From: an uncultured Helicobacteraceae bacterium
GTDB lineage: Bacteria > Campylobacterota > Campylobacteria > Campylobacterales > Helicobacteraceae
NCBI GenBank assembly: GCA_934668765.1
Contig: CAKUOH010000015.1
Span: forward strand, 1-52,808
Length of the DNA stretch: 52,808 bases
Reading direction: 5' to 3'
The notes below the pieces were generated by a model. That model was not told where the DNA came from. It saw only the letters and a program-made list of their open reading frames with translations, and made no database searches. A program made the translations under genes and the position numbers. Every line of letters begins with the position of its first letter. Position 1 is the first letter of the stretch. Positions 9,188 through 17,518 of this stretch are shown in pieces.

Positions 9188-9904
9188 CTATGGATTCTCC
9201 AAAATAGGGGACTTCCCCCCCCCCGATTTCGCCACATTTCTATCCAAAAATCTCCTTACCTCATCGCTCTTTGCTAGTTCCAAAACGGCTCTGCCCTTAC
9301 TATCTCTATCCGCAATGTCCGCGCCATTTGCCACCAACAATCTTACAATATCCAAATGCCCTCCGCTTACCGCAAACATTAGAGCTGTTTCGCCATTGCA
9401 ATTTTTGGCATTGATATTTGCGCCACGCTCAATTAGCAACCTAACCACTGCTAACCTGCCCCAGCTTGAAGCCCACATTAGCGCGGTTTCGCCCTCATTA
9501 TTTTTCGCCTCTAGATTCGCACCCTTTTCTATGAGAAATTTTACCGCTCGTAAATGCCCACTCCACGAAGCTAACATTAGCGCAGTCGCGCCATCTTTAT
9601 CATCTGTCTTATCATCATCGCCCACTAGCGATTCTACTGCCTCTAAATCCGCCTTTTCTAAATCCACAATTAAGGCAATTTTATCATCGTTATTGTATTG
9701 CTTACGCTCCGATTTCGCGCTAGATTCGCCATTAGCTAGATTCGTAATCATTTCCAAATATCTTTGATTAGCAGCCAATGCCAAAGCAGTCGTGCTAAAT
9801 TGCCCATCTTTTGTCTCAATATCCGCGCCATTTGCTAGGCATTCTTTGATTCTTGCTAAATTGCCATCTCCCGCAGCGTTCAGCAATTCACTATTCCAAA
9901 ACAT
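9188..9904 (-). CDS. ankyrin-repeat protein with a poly-G 3' end
   Basis: A 238-residue protein with an N-terminal ankyrin unit, a 35-residue acidic insert (about 62-105) and then three or four regular ankyrin repeats (about 105-220), visible as G-A-N-x-x-A-K-N and G-E-T-A-L-M patterns. No signal peptide or membrane helix is seen. It probably mediates protein-protein contacts in the cytoplasm. The last codons run through a G10 tract (9215-9224), giving S-G-G-G-K before the stop at 9188. Loss or gain of one G would replace the last 10 residues with other tails of similar or greater length, so the C-terminus may be phase-variable. It is a single-gene unit in repeat-rich DNA and a paralogue of the two ankyrin genes at 27 and 30 kb. 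Confidence 0.88.
   Translation of the reverse strand: MFWNSELLNAAGDGNLARIKECLANGADIETKDGQFSTTALALAANQRYLEMITNLANGESSAKSERKQYNNDDKIALIVDLEKADLEAVESLVGDDDKTDDKDGATALMLASWSGHLRAVKFLIEKGANLEAKNNEGETALMWASSWGRLAVVRLLIERGANINAKNCNGETALMFAVSGGHLDIVRLLVANGADIADRDSKGRAVLELAKSDEVRRFLDRNVAKSGGGKSPILENP
9215..9224. repeat. C10/G10 homopolymer inside the ankyrin gene
   Basis: Ten C residues on the plus strand (G10 in the coding strand) lie 27 bases before the stop codon of the ankyrin gene. Tracts of this length are typical phase-variable sites in Campylobacterota. Here the tract is at the 3' end, so slippage would change the C-terminal tail and not switch the gene off. Confidence 0.7.
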
Positions 9905-10002
9905 AAACCCACCTCCTTGTCAAATTTATGATATTTTTGATTATATCTTAAAATTATTTAAAAGCGAATGTATGATTTGGGCGATTTGATTTGCTTGTGA
10001 AT

Positions 10003-11082
10003 CTAACTTCTCACAGGCTGTATCCCCGCATTATCCGCACTATCGCCGATTTTATCCAAAAAGGCGATGAGTTTATTTGCGGCGTTTAGATACTCTTTTG
10101 CGCCCAAACTTTCAGGCTTAAAAAATGTAACAGGCTTACCTAAATCCCCACTTTCGCGGATACTAGGCTCGATAGGAATCTCTGCTAAAATCTCGCATTT
10201 ATTGACATTAGCAAGCTCAATTCCTCCGCCCTTACCAAAAATCTCAAATACTTCGCCACATTTAGGGCATACAAATCCGCTCATATTTTCGATAATCCCA
10301 GCGATAGAGATATTTAGCTTATTAAACATATCCAAAGCCCTTGCGCTATCATCAAGCGCGACTGTTTGCGGTGTCGTTACAACTATCCCTGCGCTCACAG
10401 GGACACTTTGCGCTAGTGTGAGTTGCGCATCGCCTGTGCCAGGGGGCATATCAATTACCAAAATATCTAATTCTCCCCACGCCACATCGCTTAGCATTTG
10501 CTCAATCGCTCGCATTATCATAGGACCGCGCCAAATTAGGCTCTGCCCAGATTCCGTCATCATTCCCATACTCATCACTTTTAGCCCATAATTTTTTAAT
10601 GGAATAATCTTTTTTTGCGCTTCATCAACTTCGGGACGCTCACTATGTATCCCAAGCATTCGCGGGATATTTGGACCGTAAATGTCTGCATCAAGCAGTC
10701 CTACACTTTTCCCGCTCTGTGCTAATGCGATGGCTAGATTTACGCTTGTGGTGGATTTCCCTACGCCTCCCTTGCCTGAGCTAATCATCACAAAATGCTT
10801 GATATTTGGCGCGATATTTTTGCGCGTGGGCGTTTGATTTGAATCCTGCGCTATTTGTGGCGTTTTAATCGCCACTTCCACGCTTTTATCATCAAAAATA
10901 TTTGCGATAGATTCGCGCAGTTTTTGCGCTACTTCCTCGCTATTTGATGGGATTTCAAGCGATATTTTAAGCGAATCGCCATTTATTTCAATATCCTTTA
11001 CAAAGCCAAAATCCACAATGTCGCGCTTAAAATTTGGGTAAATTACGCCTTTTAATTTGTCTAAAATTTCACTTTTTTGCAT
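10003..11082 (-). CDS. mrp: Mrp/ApbC family Fe-S cluster carrier ATPase
   Basis: A 359-residue protein. Residues 1-70 form a MIP18/DUF59-like domain. The main part is a P-loop ATPase with deviant Walker A G-K-G-G-V-G-K-S-T (103-111), a D-A-D-I-Y-G-P-N motif and D-M-P-P-G-T-G-D. The C-terminal C-P-K-C pair (near 270) binds the bridging cluster in a dimer. Mrp proteins carry and deliver [4Fe-4S] clusters to apoproteins in the cytoplasm. It lies 27 bases downstream of thiC, whose product is an Fe-S enzyme, so co-transcription makes functional sense. Confidence 0.95.
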   Translation of the reverse strand: MQKSEILDKLKGVIYPNFKRDIVDFGFVKDIEINGDSLKISLEIPSNSEEVAQKLRESIANIFDDKSVEVAIKTPQIAQDSNQTPTRKNIAPNIKHFVMISSGKGGVGKSTTSVNLAIALAQSGKSVGLLDADIYGPNIPRMLGIHSERPEVDEAQKKIIPLKNYGLKVMSMGMMTESGQSLIWRGPMIMRAIEQMLSDVAWGELDILVIDMPPGTGDAQLTLAQSVPVSAGIVVTTPQTVALDDSARALDMFNKLNISIAGIIENMSGFVCPKCGEVFEIFGKGGGIELANVNKCEILAEIPIEPSIRESGDLGKPVTFFKPESLGAKEYLNAANKLIAFLDKIGDSADNAGIQPVRS

Positions 11083-11109
11083 TTTGATATTCTCCCATTT
11101 TTGTTGATT

Positions 11110-12441
11110 TTATTGTGCTAATGCCATAGATTCCGCGCTAGATTCAAGCGAATCGCCGTATTTGTTAAAAATATTTTGTGATATTTTATAGCTACAAAAT
11201 TTCGGTCCGCACATAGAGCAGAAATCCGCATCCTTAAATGCGTCCTGTGGCAAACTCTCATCGTGGTATTCTTGCGCCCTATCGCTATCTAGCGCAAGTT
11301 CAAATTGTCGCTTCCAATCAAAGCCATACCTTGCATCGCTCATCATATCATCGCGCACACGGGCATTCACACGCCCCCTAGCAATGTCTGCGGCGTGTGC
11401 AGCGATTTTATAAGCGATTATGCCCTCTCTCACATCATTTGCATTTGGCAGTCCCAAATGCTCTTTTGGCGTTACATAGCAAAGCATTGCAGCCCCTTTC
11501 CACGCCGCCACACACGCACCAATCGCACTTGCGATATGGTCATATCCCGCGCCTATGTCTGTTACAAGCGGTCCAAGCACATAAAATGGCGCATCATTGC
11601 AGAGTTCGCGCTCTATTTCCATATTGCGCTCGATTTGATTTAGCGGAATATGCCCCGGTCCTTCAATCATCACTTGCACATCGCTTTCATTTGCGCGCTG
11701 TGCGAGTTCGCCTAAAATTTTTAGCTCACTAAATTGCGCTTCATCACTTGCATCATAAAGACAGCCCGGACGCAGCGAATCGCCAAGCGATAGCGAAACA
11801 TCATATTCCTTGCAAATCGCCAAAATCTCATCAAATGCCGTATAAAAGGGATTTTGCTTTTTATGGTGCATCATCCAAGACGCCATTAAGCTCCCGCCAC
11901 GCGAGACGATTCCCATTTTGCGCTTTGCGATATATGGAATATGCTTAGATAAAAATCCGCAGTGAATCGTAAAATAATCCACACCCTGCTTTGCTTGCTT
12001 TTCAAGGGTTGAGAGCATAGTTTTGATATTTAGATTCAAAATATCGTCCTTTAAATCGTGCAAGATTTGATACATAGGCACAGTGCCGATAGGCGCGGGA
12101 GAATTTGCAATAACAGAGCTACGAATCTCATCTAAATTCCCGCCCGTGCTTAAATCCATAATCGTATCCGCGCCGTATTTTATGGCAGTCTGCGTTTTGA
12201 TAATTTCATTTTCCACGCATTTTTCAATGCTAGAACTGCCGATATTTGCGTTTATTTTTGTGCGTGTGGCAATGCCTATGCCGATAGGCTTTAAGTGCTT
12301 GTGATTGATATTTGCGGGGATTATCAGCCGTCCTTTTTTGATTTCATTTTTGACTAATTCAGGGGCGATTTCCTCGCTATTTGCGACAAATTCCATTTCC
12401 TTTGTGATAATGTCTTTTTTTGCATATCCTAATTGCGTCAT
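11110..12441 (-). CDS. thiC: phosphomethylpyrimidine synthase (HMP-P synthase)
   Basis: A 443-residue radical-SAM enzyme that converts aminoimidazole ribotide to HMP phosphate for thiamine synthesis. The C-terminal C-S-M-C-G-P-K-F-C motif (Cys408, 411, 416) is the unusual C-terminal [4Fe-4S] site of ThiC. The protein is the short form that lacks the long N-terminal domain of proteobacterial ThiC such as that of E. coli. The 103-base AT-rich spacer to the divergent ispDF gene must hold both promoters. I see no TPP riboswitch there, so control by thiamine is not evident. Confidence 0.95.
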   Translation of the reverse strand: MTQLGYAKKDIITKEMEFVANSEEIAPELVKNEIKKGRLIIPANINHKHLKPIGIGIATRTKINANIGSSSIEKCVENEIIKTQTAIKYGADTIMDLSTGGNLDEIRSSVIANSPAPIGTVPMYQILHDLKDDILNLNIKTMLSTLEKQAKQGVDYFTIHCGFLSKHIPYIAKRKMGIVSRGGSLMASWMMHHKKQNPFYTAFDEILAICKEYDVSLSLGDSLRPGCLYDASDEAQFSELKILGELAQRANESDVQVMIEGPGHIPLNQIERNMEIERELCNDAPFYVLGPLVTDIGAGYDHIASAIGACVAAWKGAAMLCYVTPKEHLGLPNANDVREGIIAYKIAAHAADIARGRVNARVRDDMMSDARYGFDWKRQFELALDSDRAQEYHDESLPQDAFKDADFCSMCGPKFCSYKISQNIFNKYGDSLESSAESMALAQ

Positions 12442-12553
12442 AAATTTACCTTTAATTTTTGAGATTTTAAAAGCCTAAAATTAGCGTAAAATTTATAAAA
12501 TTACACTTTAAAATCAAAATTTTAGTAAAAATTCGCAAAAAAAGGTGGCAAAA

Positions 12554-13915
12554 ATGGCAAAAAATATGACGCTAATTATAATGAGTGCGGGCGAATCTAC
12601 GCGATTTAGGCAGGATTCAAACAATGATTGCGCTGTGAAAAAGCAGTGGATTCGTGTGAATGGCAAACCGCTATGGCTTTTTGTGGCGGATAGTTTAAAT
12701 GCGCGATATAAATTTCAAAAAGTTATAATCACTGCAAACGCGCTTGAAGTGGCTTATATGAAGCGATTTTGCGACTATGAAATCGTGTGTGGTGGCAATA
12801 CACGCCAAAAGTCGCTAGAAAATGCCCTGCGTTGTGTGGATAGCGAATTTGTAGCAGTTAGTGATGCGGCAAGATTTGGCGTGGATTTTGAAGTTTTGGA
12901 TAGGCTTTTTGCGGTGGATTTGGATACTATTGATTGCGTAATTCCTGTGCTTAGCGTGGCAGATACGATTTTTATGGAGTGCGAATCTGAAAATCCCCCC
13001 TCCCTTGCGGAGAGTTTCGCATTTGATTCCCCCTCCCTTGCGGAGGTGCAATCATCTTTTTCCCCCTCCCTTGCGGAGGGGGCAAGGGGGTGGGTAAAAT
13101 CTCAGAATTCAAGCGAATCTAATTGCGATTCGCCTAAATCTAGCGCAAATCTTGTGCGAAAATATTTGAATCGCAACGCTATCAAACTCGTGCAAACGCC
13201 ACAAATTTCGCGTGTTAGCATTTTGCAAAAGGCGTTAAAATTAGGCGATTTTAGCGATGAATCAAGTGCGATAAATGCGCTTGGTGGGCGAATTGCAACG
13301 ATTAAAGGTAGCAAAACGCTAGATAAACTCACGCATTTTGAGGATTTGAAGCGAATTTTAAATTGTTGTCATTATGAGCGAAGCGAAGAATCTAACGCGC
13401 AAAAATCGCAGAATCCCACGCAAAACGACATTTTTATCGGCTATGGCTTTGATACGCATAGATTTTGCAAAGGCGATAAAATAACGCTTTGTGGTGCAAA
13501 AATCCCCTGTGAGTTTGGAATAGAAGCACATAGTGATGGCGATGTCGCGCTCCACGCGCTAATGGACGCGCTTTTAGGCGCAGTGGGCGCAGGAGATATA
13601 GGCGAGTGGTTTCCTCCAAATGATGTGAAGTTTAAGGGTGCGGACTCGCTTGAATTGCTAGGGCAAGTGGTGGATTTTGTGCGGAGCGTGGGCTTTGAGA
13701 TAATCAATGTGGATTTGATGATATTAGCTGAAATCCCCAAAATCACGCCACACAAGGATAAAATGATTGCAATTTTAAGCACCGCGCTAAATTTGCCAAA
13801 AAATCGCATAAATATCAAGGCAACGACAATGGAAAAAATGGGCTTTATAGGGCGCAAGGAAGGCATTTGCGCTAAGGCAGTGGCGAGTTTAAAAGACATT
13901 GTGATTTGCTTTTAA
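12554..13915 (+). CDS. ispDF: bifunctional IspD/IspF enzyme carrying repeat-derived insertions
   Basis: A fusion of IspD (MEP cytidylyltransferase, N-terminal) and IspF (MECDP synthase, C-terminal, from about residue 290). Together they catalyse two steps of the non-mevalonate isoprenoid pathway. IspD motifs are S-A-G-E-S-T-R-F near the start and L-V-Q-T-P-Q. IspF begins G-Y-G-F-D-T-H-R-F and has A-H-S-D-G-D-V. I choose ATG at 12554 because AAAGG (12541-12545) is 8 bases upstream; GTG at 12545 overlaps that site. About residues 148-183 encode three P-S-L-A-E units made from the palindromic repeat family, inserted in the IspD domain. A second repeat gives C-H-Y-E-R-S-E-E-S near residue 272 in the interdomain linker. 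Both insertions are in frame. The protein is about 50 residues longer than the roughly 406 I recall for H. pylori. Confidence 0.95.
   Translation: MAKNMTLIIMSAGESTRFRQDSNNDCAVKKQWIRVNGKPLWLFVADSLNARYKFQKVIITANALEVAYMKRFCDYEIVCGGNTRQKSLENALRCVDSEFVAVSDAARFGVDFEVLDRLFAVDLDTIDCVIPVLSVADTIFMECESENPPSLAESFAFDSPSLAEVQSSFSPSLAEGARGWVKSQNSSESNCDSPKSSANLVRKYLNRNAIKLVQTPQISRVSILQKALKLGDFSDESSAINALGGRIATIKGSKTLDKLTHFEDLKRILNCCHYERSEESNAQKSQNPTQNDIFIGYGFDTHRFCKGDKITLCGAKIPCEFGIEAHSDGDVALHALMDALLGAVGAGDIGEWFPPNDVKFKGADSLELLGQVVDFVRSVGFEIINVDLMILAEIPKITPHKDKMIAILSTALNLPKNRINIKATTMEKMGFIGRKEGICAKAVASLKDIVICF
12995..13098 (+). repeat. three palindromic CCCCCTCCCTTGCGGAG units inside ispDF
   Basis: Units start at about 12995, 13029 and 13061. 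The last is followed by GGGCAAGGGGGTGGGTA, which has the full element structure. Bases 12996-13045 are identical over 50 bases to the reverse complement of 51313-51362 in the intergenic array near the right end. In the coding frame each unit reads P-S-L-A-E. This is a mobile palindromic element that has become protein-coding, formally like the Rickettsia palindromic elements. Confidence 0.85.
13368..13393 (+). repeat. TCATTATGAGCGAAGCGAAG-type repeat in the IspD-IspF linker
   Basis: This arm is the same family as the element at 34620-34720 in the restriction gene (TCATTCTGAG...GAGCGAAGAATCC). It is translated in frame as C-H-Y-E-R-S-E-E-S-N. The next codons N-P-T-Q-N-D look like a degraded opposite arm. 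Confidence 0.65.
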
Positions 13916-14222
13916 TTTAGTCTCCAACCCATCTATAAGCAATATAAAAAGGCGATTTATGGCGCAATTCACGCGATACAAACAAGTATATGATTCGCTC
14001 TAAATTCTTAAAGACTTCGACAAAACCGCTTAAGTTAAATTTTGAGCAATATCAATGGTCTCATCTAGTAGTTTTATTATCTTGACAGTTTGAGCATAGC
14101 AAAAACAACGAAACAATATATTTAGGGGAATTACGAATCTAGCGAATCTATCGAAACTAAAAACCGCAAATCCGTGCAACTTTTATGCTATAATCTGCAA
14201 ATTTTTATAATAAGGATAAATA
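13916..14222. other. spacer between ispDF and the toxin-antitoxin pair
   Basis: No gene is supported in these 307 bases. A short minus-strand frame near 14107-14028 reads Y-A-Q-T-V-K-I-I-K-L-L-D-E-T-I-D-I-A-Q-N-L-T-stop, which has coding character but no start or ribosome site. It may be a remnant of a lost gene end. The right end holds the relB promoter. Confidence 0.5.
14186..14194 (+). promoter_or_regulatory. extended -10 promoter of the toxin-antitoxin operon
   Basis: TGCTATAAT is an extended -10 element, with TATAAT at 14189-14194, 28 bases before the antitoxin ATG at 14223. The ribosome site AAGGA is at 14212-14216. In this family the antitoxin, alone or with the toxin, usually represses its own promoter; I see no distinct operator. 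Confidence 0.65.
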
Positions 14223-14444
14223 ATGAGCGTAGTTTTGGACTTGCCTAGCGAGGCGGAAAAAATGCTATCATCACTTGCAAAAGAGCGAAATATCTCGCAA
14301 GAAAATCTCATCAAAGAGTTGCTTTTGGAATATTTGGAGGACTTGGAGGATGCGCGAATCGGCGAGGCAGCGTATAAAGAGTATGTGGAGAGTGGGCGCG
14401 AAAGTGTGGCTTGGCAAGATTTTAAAAAAGAAATCGGCTTATGA
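14223..14444 (+). CDS. RelB-like antitoxin
   Basis: A 73-residue acidic protein. The N-terminal half (V-L-D-L-P-S-E-A-E-K then a helix with N-I-S-Q-E-N-L-I-K-E-L-L-L-E-Y-L) resembles a ribbon-helix-helix DNA-binding dimer. The C-terminal part (A-R-I-G-E-A-A-Y-K-E-Y) resembles the toxin-wrapping tail of RelB/StbD antitoxins. It overlaps the toxin gene by 4 bases (ATGA), the usual coupling for these pairs. It should neutralise the RelE-like protein by direct binding and repress the operon. Confidence 0.88.
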   Translation: MSVVLDLPSEAEKMLSSLAKERNISQENLIKELLLEYLEDLEDARIGEAAYKEYVESGRESVAWQDFKKEIGL

Positions 14445-14698
14445 AACTTGATTTAAGCAATAAAGCACAAAAGCAATTTAAAAAGCTAGATAGCGTTACT
14501 AAAAGGCGGTTAGAAAAGTTTTTTGACGAAATCGAAACACTAGAAAACCCGCGCAGTCGTGGCAGTGCGTTAGTAGGGAATCTAGCGGGACTTTGGCGTT
14601 ACCGCGTGGGCGACTATCGCCTAATCTGCCACATAAACGATGATGAGTTGGTTATCCTTTGCCTTGAGATAGCGCATAGAAACAAGGTTTATGATTAA
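14441..14698 (+). CDS. RelE/StbE-family mRNA interferase toxin
   Basis: An 85-residue basic protein of the RelE/ParE superfamily. The central G-L-W-R-Y-R-V-G-D-Y-R-L-I-C and the C-terminal I-A-H-R-N-K-V-Y-D are signature stretches; the basic and aromatic residues at the C-terminus carry ribosome-dependent mRNA cleavage in RelE. It is translationally coupled to the antitoxin. Residues look intact, so the pair is probably functional. A ParE-type target (gyrase) cannot be fully excluded, but the R-Y-R-V-G-D-Y-R motif favours RelE. Confidence 0.9.
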   Translation: MKLDLSNKAQKQFKKLDSVTKRRLEKFFDEIETLENPRSRGSALVGNLAGLWRYRVGDYRLICHINDDELVILCLEIAHRNKVYD

Positions 14699-14788
14699 CA
14701 TTTTTGCGGATTGTGTGGCATTGCTAAAAAACTTCGCTTTGGTTTTACCACAATTCTACTAATGAAGAATCACCCAGTGATGGCGAAT

Positions 14789-16831
14789 CTAATACAAATC
14801 TAGCTCAATCTTGTCATTATTTATGCCAACTATTTCCACGCTAACGCTTTGTCCCTCGCTAAAATCGCCCAAATTTAGCCCATTTCGCGCAAGTTTGGAG
14901 CTATGGATTAGCCCATCGATTCCATTTTTGATTTCCACAAATATGCCAAAATGTGCTACTTTTTTGACTTTGCCTTCAAACTTATCGCCCACTTTTAGAT
15001 TCAAATCCACGCTTATGCTATCCAAGATAAACGCCTTTGCATCTGCAAGATTTGCGCTATTTGTGCCAAAAATCGTAATTTTCCCGCTATCTTTGGCAAT
15101 GTCAATGCTAACATCAAATCGCTCGATAATGCCCCTAATATTTTTGCCACCAGCCCCGATTATAAGTGGGATTTTGCCCACAGGGACGGAGAGAGTCTCG
15201 CTTTTTGGGAGATTATCATTTAGCACGATTTGCGCTTTTGCCTTTTGCATTTTTTCTAAAATCGATAGCCTTGCCACACGCGCCTTTTGCAACGCTTCAC
15301 ACAAAATCTCCACGCTAATATCGCTAATCTTTATATCCATTTGCAAGGCGGTTATGCCGTTTTCATTCCCCGCGACTTTGAAGTCCATATCGCCATCATA
15401 ATCTTCAATTCCCACAATATCCGTCAAAATCGCGTAATTTTCGCTCTCTTTTATTAGTCCCATAGCGATTCCAGCTACCAAAAATTTTGGCTTTAAACCA
15501 GCTGCATAAAGGCTCAAACTCCCACCACACACGCTTGCCATTGATGAACTACCATTTGATTCAAGCACTTCGCTTACAATGCGAATAACCTCTTCGCTTG
15601 AATCTAGACTAGATTCCAAAGCGCGTTTGGCAAGGTTGCCGTGCCCTAGCTCTCTGCGTCCTACTGAGCCGATAGGATACGCCTCGCCTGTGGAAAAAGA
15701 TGGGAAATTATAGTGAAAGGCAAAGCGATTTTTGCCTTTAATCGTTAGATTATCCACGCTTTGCGCGTCATTTTCGCCACCTATCGTGCAAACTGCTAGG
15801 ACTTGCGTTTCCCCTCGCGTGAAAAGTGCGCTTCCGTGTGCGTTTGGCAAAATATTTGTCGCAATGCTGATTTTGCGAATCTCATTCACACCACGCCCAT
15901 CAAGGCGAATCCCACCATTTAAAATCTTGCCACGAATAAAATCACGCTTAAATTTTGCTAAACTTTTTTCTACGATATTTTCATCAAAGTCGCACTCACG
16001 CGCGATTTTCGCTTTTAGATTCTCCAAAAGTGTGCCATTTTCGCTCTTTGACATTTGGGTAAGTGCTGATTTAATCATATCGCCAAAATCCTGCGAAATC
16101 TTTTCAAAAATCGCTTCAAATTCGCTTGATTCGCCTAAATCCGCTAATGTAAGCGATGGCTTTTTATGTAAATCTAGCGCGTTACGATAAAGTGCGGAGG
16201 TTTCTTTGATATGATTTTTTGCGCACTCCATTGCCTCTATCATAAGCGATTCGCTCAGCGATTCGCGCATACTTTTAAACTCAATCATAAAGATATTTTC
16301 ATCATCGCCAGAGACAAATAAGTCCACGCTAGATTCGCCTAAAAGCGCGGTATTTGTGGGGTTTATCACAAATTTATCATTGATTCGCCCGATACGAACG
16401 GCATTTATGGGGCGATTTATGGGGATATTTGAAATATAAAGTGCCAAAGACGCCGCATTTAGTGCCAAAACCTGCAAATCGCAACCCTCATCACTACTTA
16501 ACACAAACACGCTTATTTGAATAGGATAGTAGAAATTTTTAGGAAAAAGCGGGCGCAAACTTCTATCAATAAGACGCGAAGTTAAAATCTCAAACTCGCT
16601 AGGTTTGCCCTCTCGCTTTAAAAATCCGCTTGGGATTTTGCCATTTGCGTAAGATTTTTCGATATATTGCACCGTTAAGGGCAAAAAGTCGCCCACAATC
16701 TCTGCCTTTGTATTAATTACAGCCACAGCCAAAATCACCGCTTTTTCTTTACGCAACAAAACCGCGCCATTTGCTTGACGCGCTACTTCATCAATCACCA
16801 AAGATTCGCCATTATTTAGATTTAGTTCCAT
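14789..16831 (-). CDS. pnp: polynucleotide phosphorylase
   Basis: A 680-residue PNPase with two RNase PH domains (about 1-230 and 300-530), a KH domain (about 540-600) with G-A-G-G-K-N-I-R-G-I-I, and a C-terminal S1 domain (about 610-680). It degrades RNA 3' to 5' using phosphate and is the main exonuclease of Helicobacter mRNA decay. Its length is close to that of H. pylori Pnp. The start ATG overlaps the phosphoribosyltransferase stop by 20 bases, with AAGGAAC as ribosome site. Confidence 0.96.
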   Translation of the reverse strand: MELNLNNGESLVIDEVARQANGAVLLRKEKAVILAVAVINTKAEIVGDFLPLTVQYIEKSYANGKIPSGFLKREGKPSEFEILTSRLIDRSLRPLFPKNFYYPIQISVFVLSSDEGCDLQVLALNAASLALYISNIPINRPINAVRIGRINDKFVINPTNTALLGESSVDLFVSGDDENIFMIEFKSMRESLSESLMIEAMECAKNHIKETSALYRNALDLHKKPSLTLADLGESSEFEAIFEKISQDFGDMIKSALTQMSKSENGTLLENLKAKIARECDFDENIVEKSLAKFKRDFIRGKILNGGIRLDGRGVNEIRKISIATNILPNAHGSALFTRGETQVLAVCTIGGENDAQSVDNLTIKGKNRFAFHYNFPSFSTGEAYPIGSVGRRELGHGNLAKRALESSLDSSEEVIRIVSEVLESNGSSSMASVCGGSLSLYAAGLKPKFLVAGIAMGLIKESENYAILTDIVGIEDYDGDMDFKVAGNENGITALQMDIKISDISVEILCEALQKARVARLSILEKMQKAKAQIVLNDNLPKSETLSVPVGKIPLIIGAGGKNIRGIIERFDVSIDIAKDSGKITIFGTNSANLADAKAFILDSISVDLNLKVGDKFEGKVKKVAHFGIFVEIKNGIDGLIHSSKLARNGLNLGDFSEGQSVSVEIVGINNDKIELDLY

Positions 16832-17504
16832 TGCAAGTTCCTTTTATCAAAGATTTGTTTAGCATTTCTACCACGAGTGCCGAATCCACCGCTTCAAAAT
16901 TTTCATAATAATATTCCGTATCCACAAAATGCAAAGGCGTATAAAAGCTATAAATCGCATCAACGTTTGTCTCTAACAATTCGCGCGTATCACTGCTAAT
17001 CACAGGCACAGCAATGCGAATCGTGCTACAAAATTTTTTCATACAAGTTTTTATTGCCACGCTCATCGTAAGTCCGCTTTCCACGCCATCATCGATTAAA
17101 ATTACATTGCGCTTATTTAGCGATTGCATAGTTTCGCCTTTGCGGTATTTGTAGATATTTGGCAAGATTCCTTCATCATATCGTCTTTTTGCTTCACCAT
17201 AAATAAAATCATAGCTTATACCAAAGGATTCCACAAGCGTGTCATTTATGGCGATGTCCATACTCTCACTTACGATTGCTACTTCGCATTCGTTATTTTT
17301 GGGCGCAAAAAGTGGCTCAGTAAAAAGAAAATCAAGTGGCAAATCAAATCGCCTTGAGATTTCATAAGCTAAATATAATCCACCATAGCTTATGGCAATT
17401 AAAATCGTATTTGGTTTGCTAAACTCGCCACTTGGAATAATATCTAGCATTTTTGTTAGCGAATCTTCGCGGTTTTCAAATTTTGTGTAAAGTTTGTCAA
17501 TCAT
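16812..17504 (-). CDS. phosphoribosyltransferase-family protein
   Basis: A 230-residue protein with a type I PRTase fold. The PRPP loop reads V-I-L-I-D-D-G-V-E-S-G-L-T-M (about 135-148), a variant of the usual D-D-G/V-x-x-T-G-x-T motif with Glu-Ser in place of the common residues. The substrate is unknown. It is encoded between lptD and pnp, an arrangement I recall from H. pylori (HP1213-HP1216). It overlaps pnp, so it may be expressed with the RNA-decay gene. A role in purine salvage or regulation would be guesswork. Confidence 0.75.
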   Translation of the reverse strand: MIDKLYTKFENREDSLTKMLDIIPSGEFSKPNTILIAISYGGLYLAYEISRRFDLPLDFLFTEPLFAPKNNECEVAIVSESMDIAINDTLVESFGISYDFIYGEAKRRYDEGILPNIYKYRKGETMQSLNKRNVILIDDGVESGLTMSVAIKTCMKKFCSTIRIAVPVISSDTRELLETNVDAIYSFYTPLHFVDTEYYYENFEAVDSALVVEMLNKSLIKGTCNGTKSK

Positions 17505-17518
17505 TTTTATCCCTTAAA

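Noticed and set aside
12442..12553. Possible TPP riboswitch ahead of thiC
   Set aside because: The spacer is short and AT-rich and I do not see the conserved CUGAGA or thi-box core on the thiC strand.
14028..14107. Coding-like minus-strand segment (V-K-I-I-K-L-L-D-E-T-I-D-I-A-Q-N-L-T-stop)
   Set aside because: About 25 codons only, no start codon with a ribosome site and no neighbour it could complete. At most a remnant.
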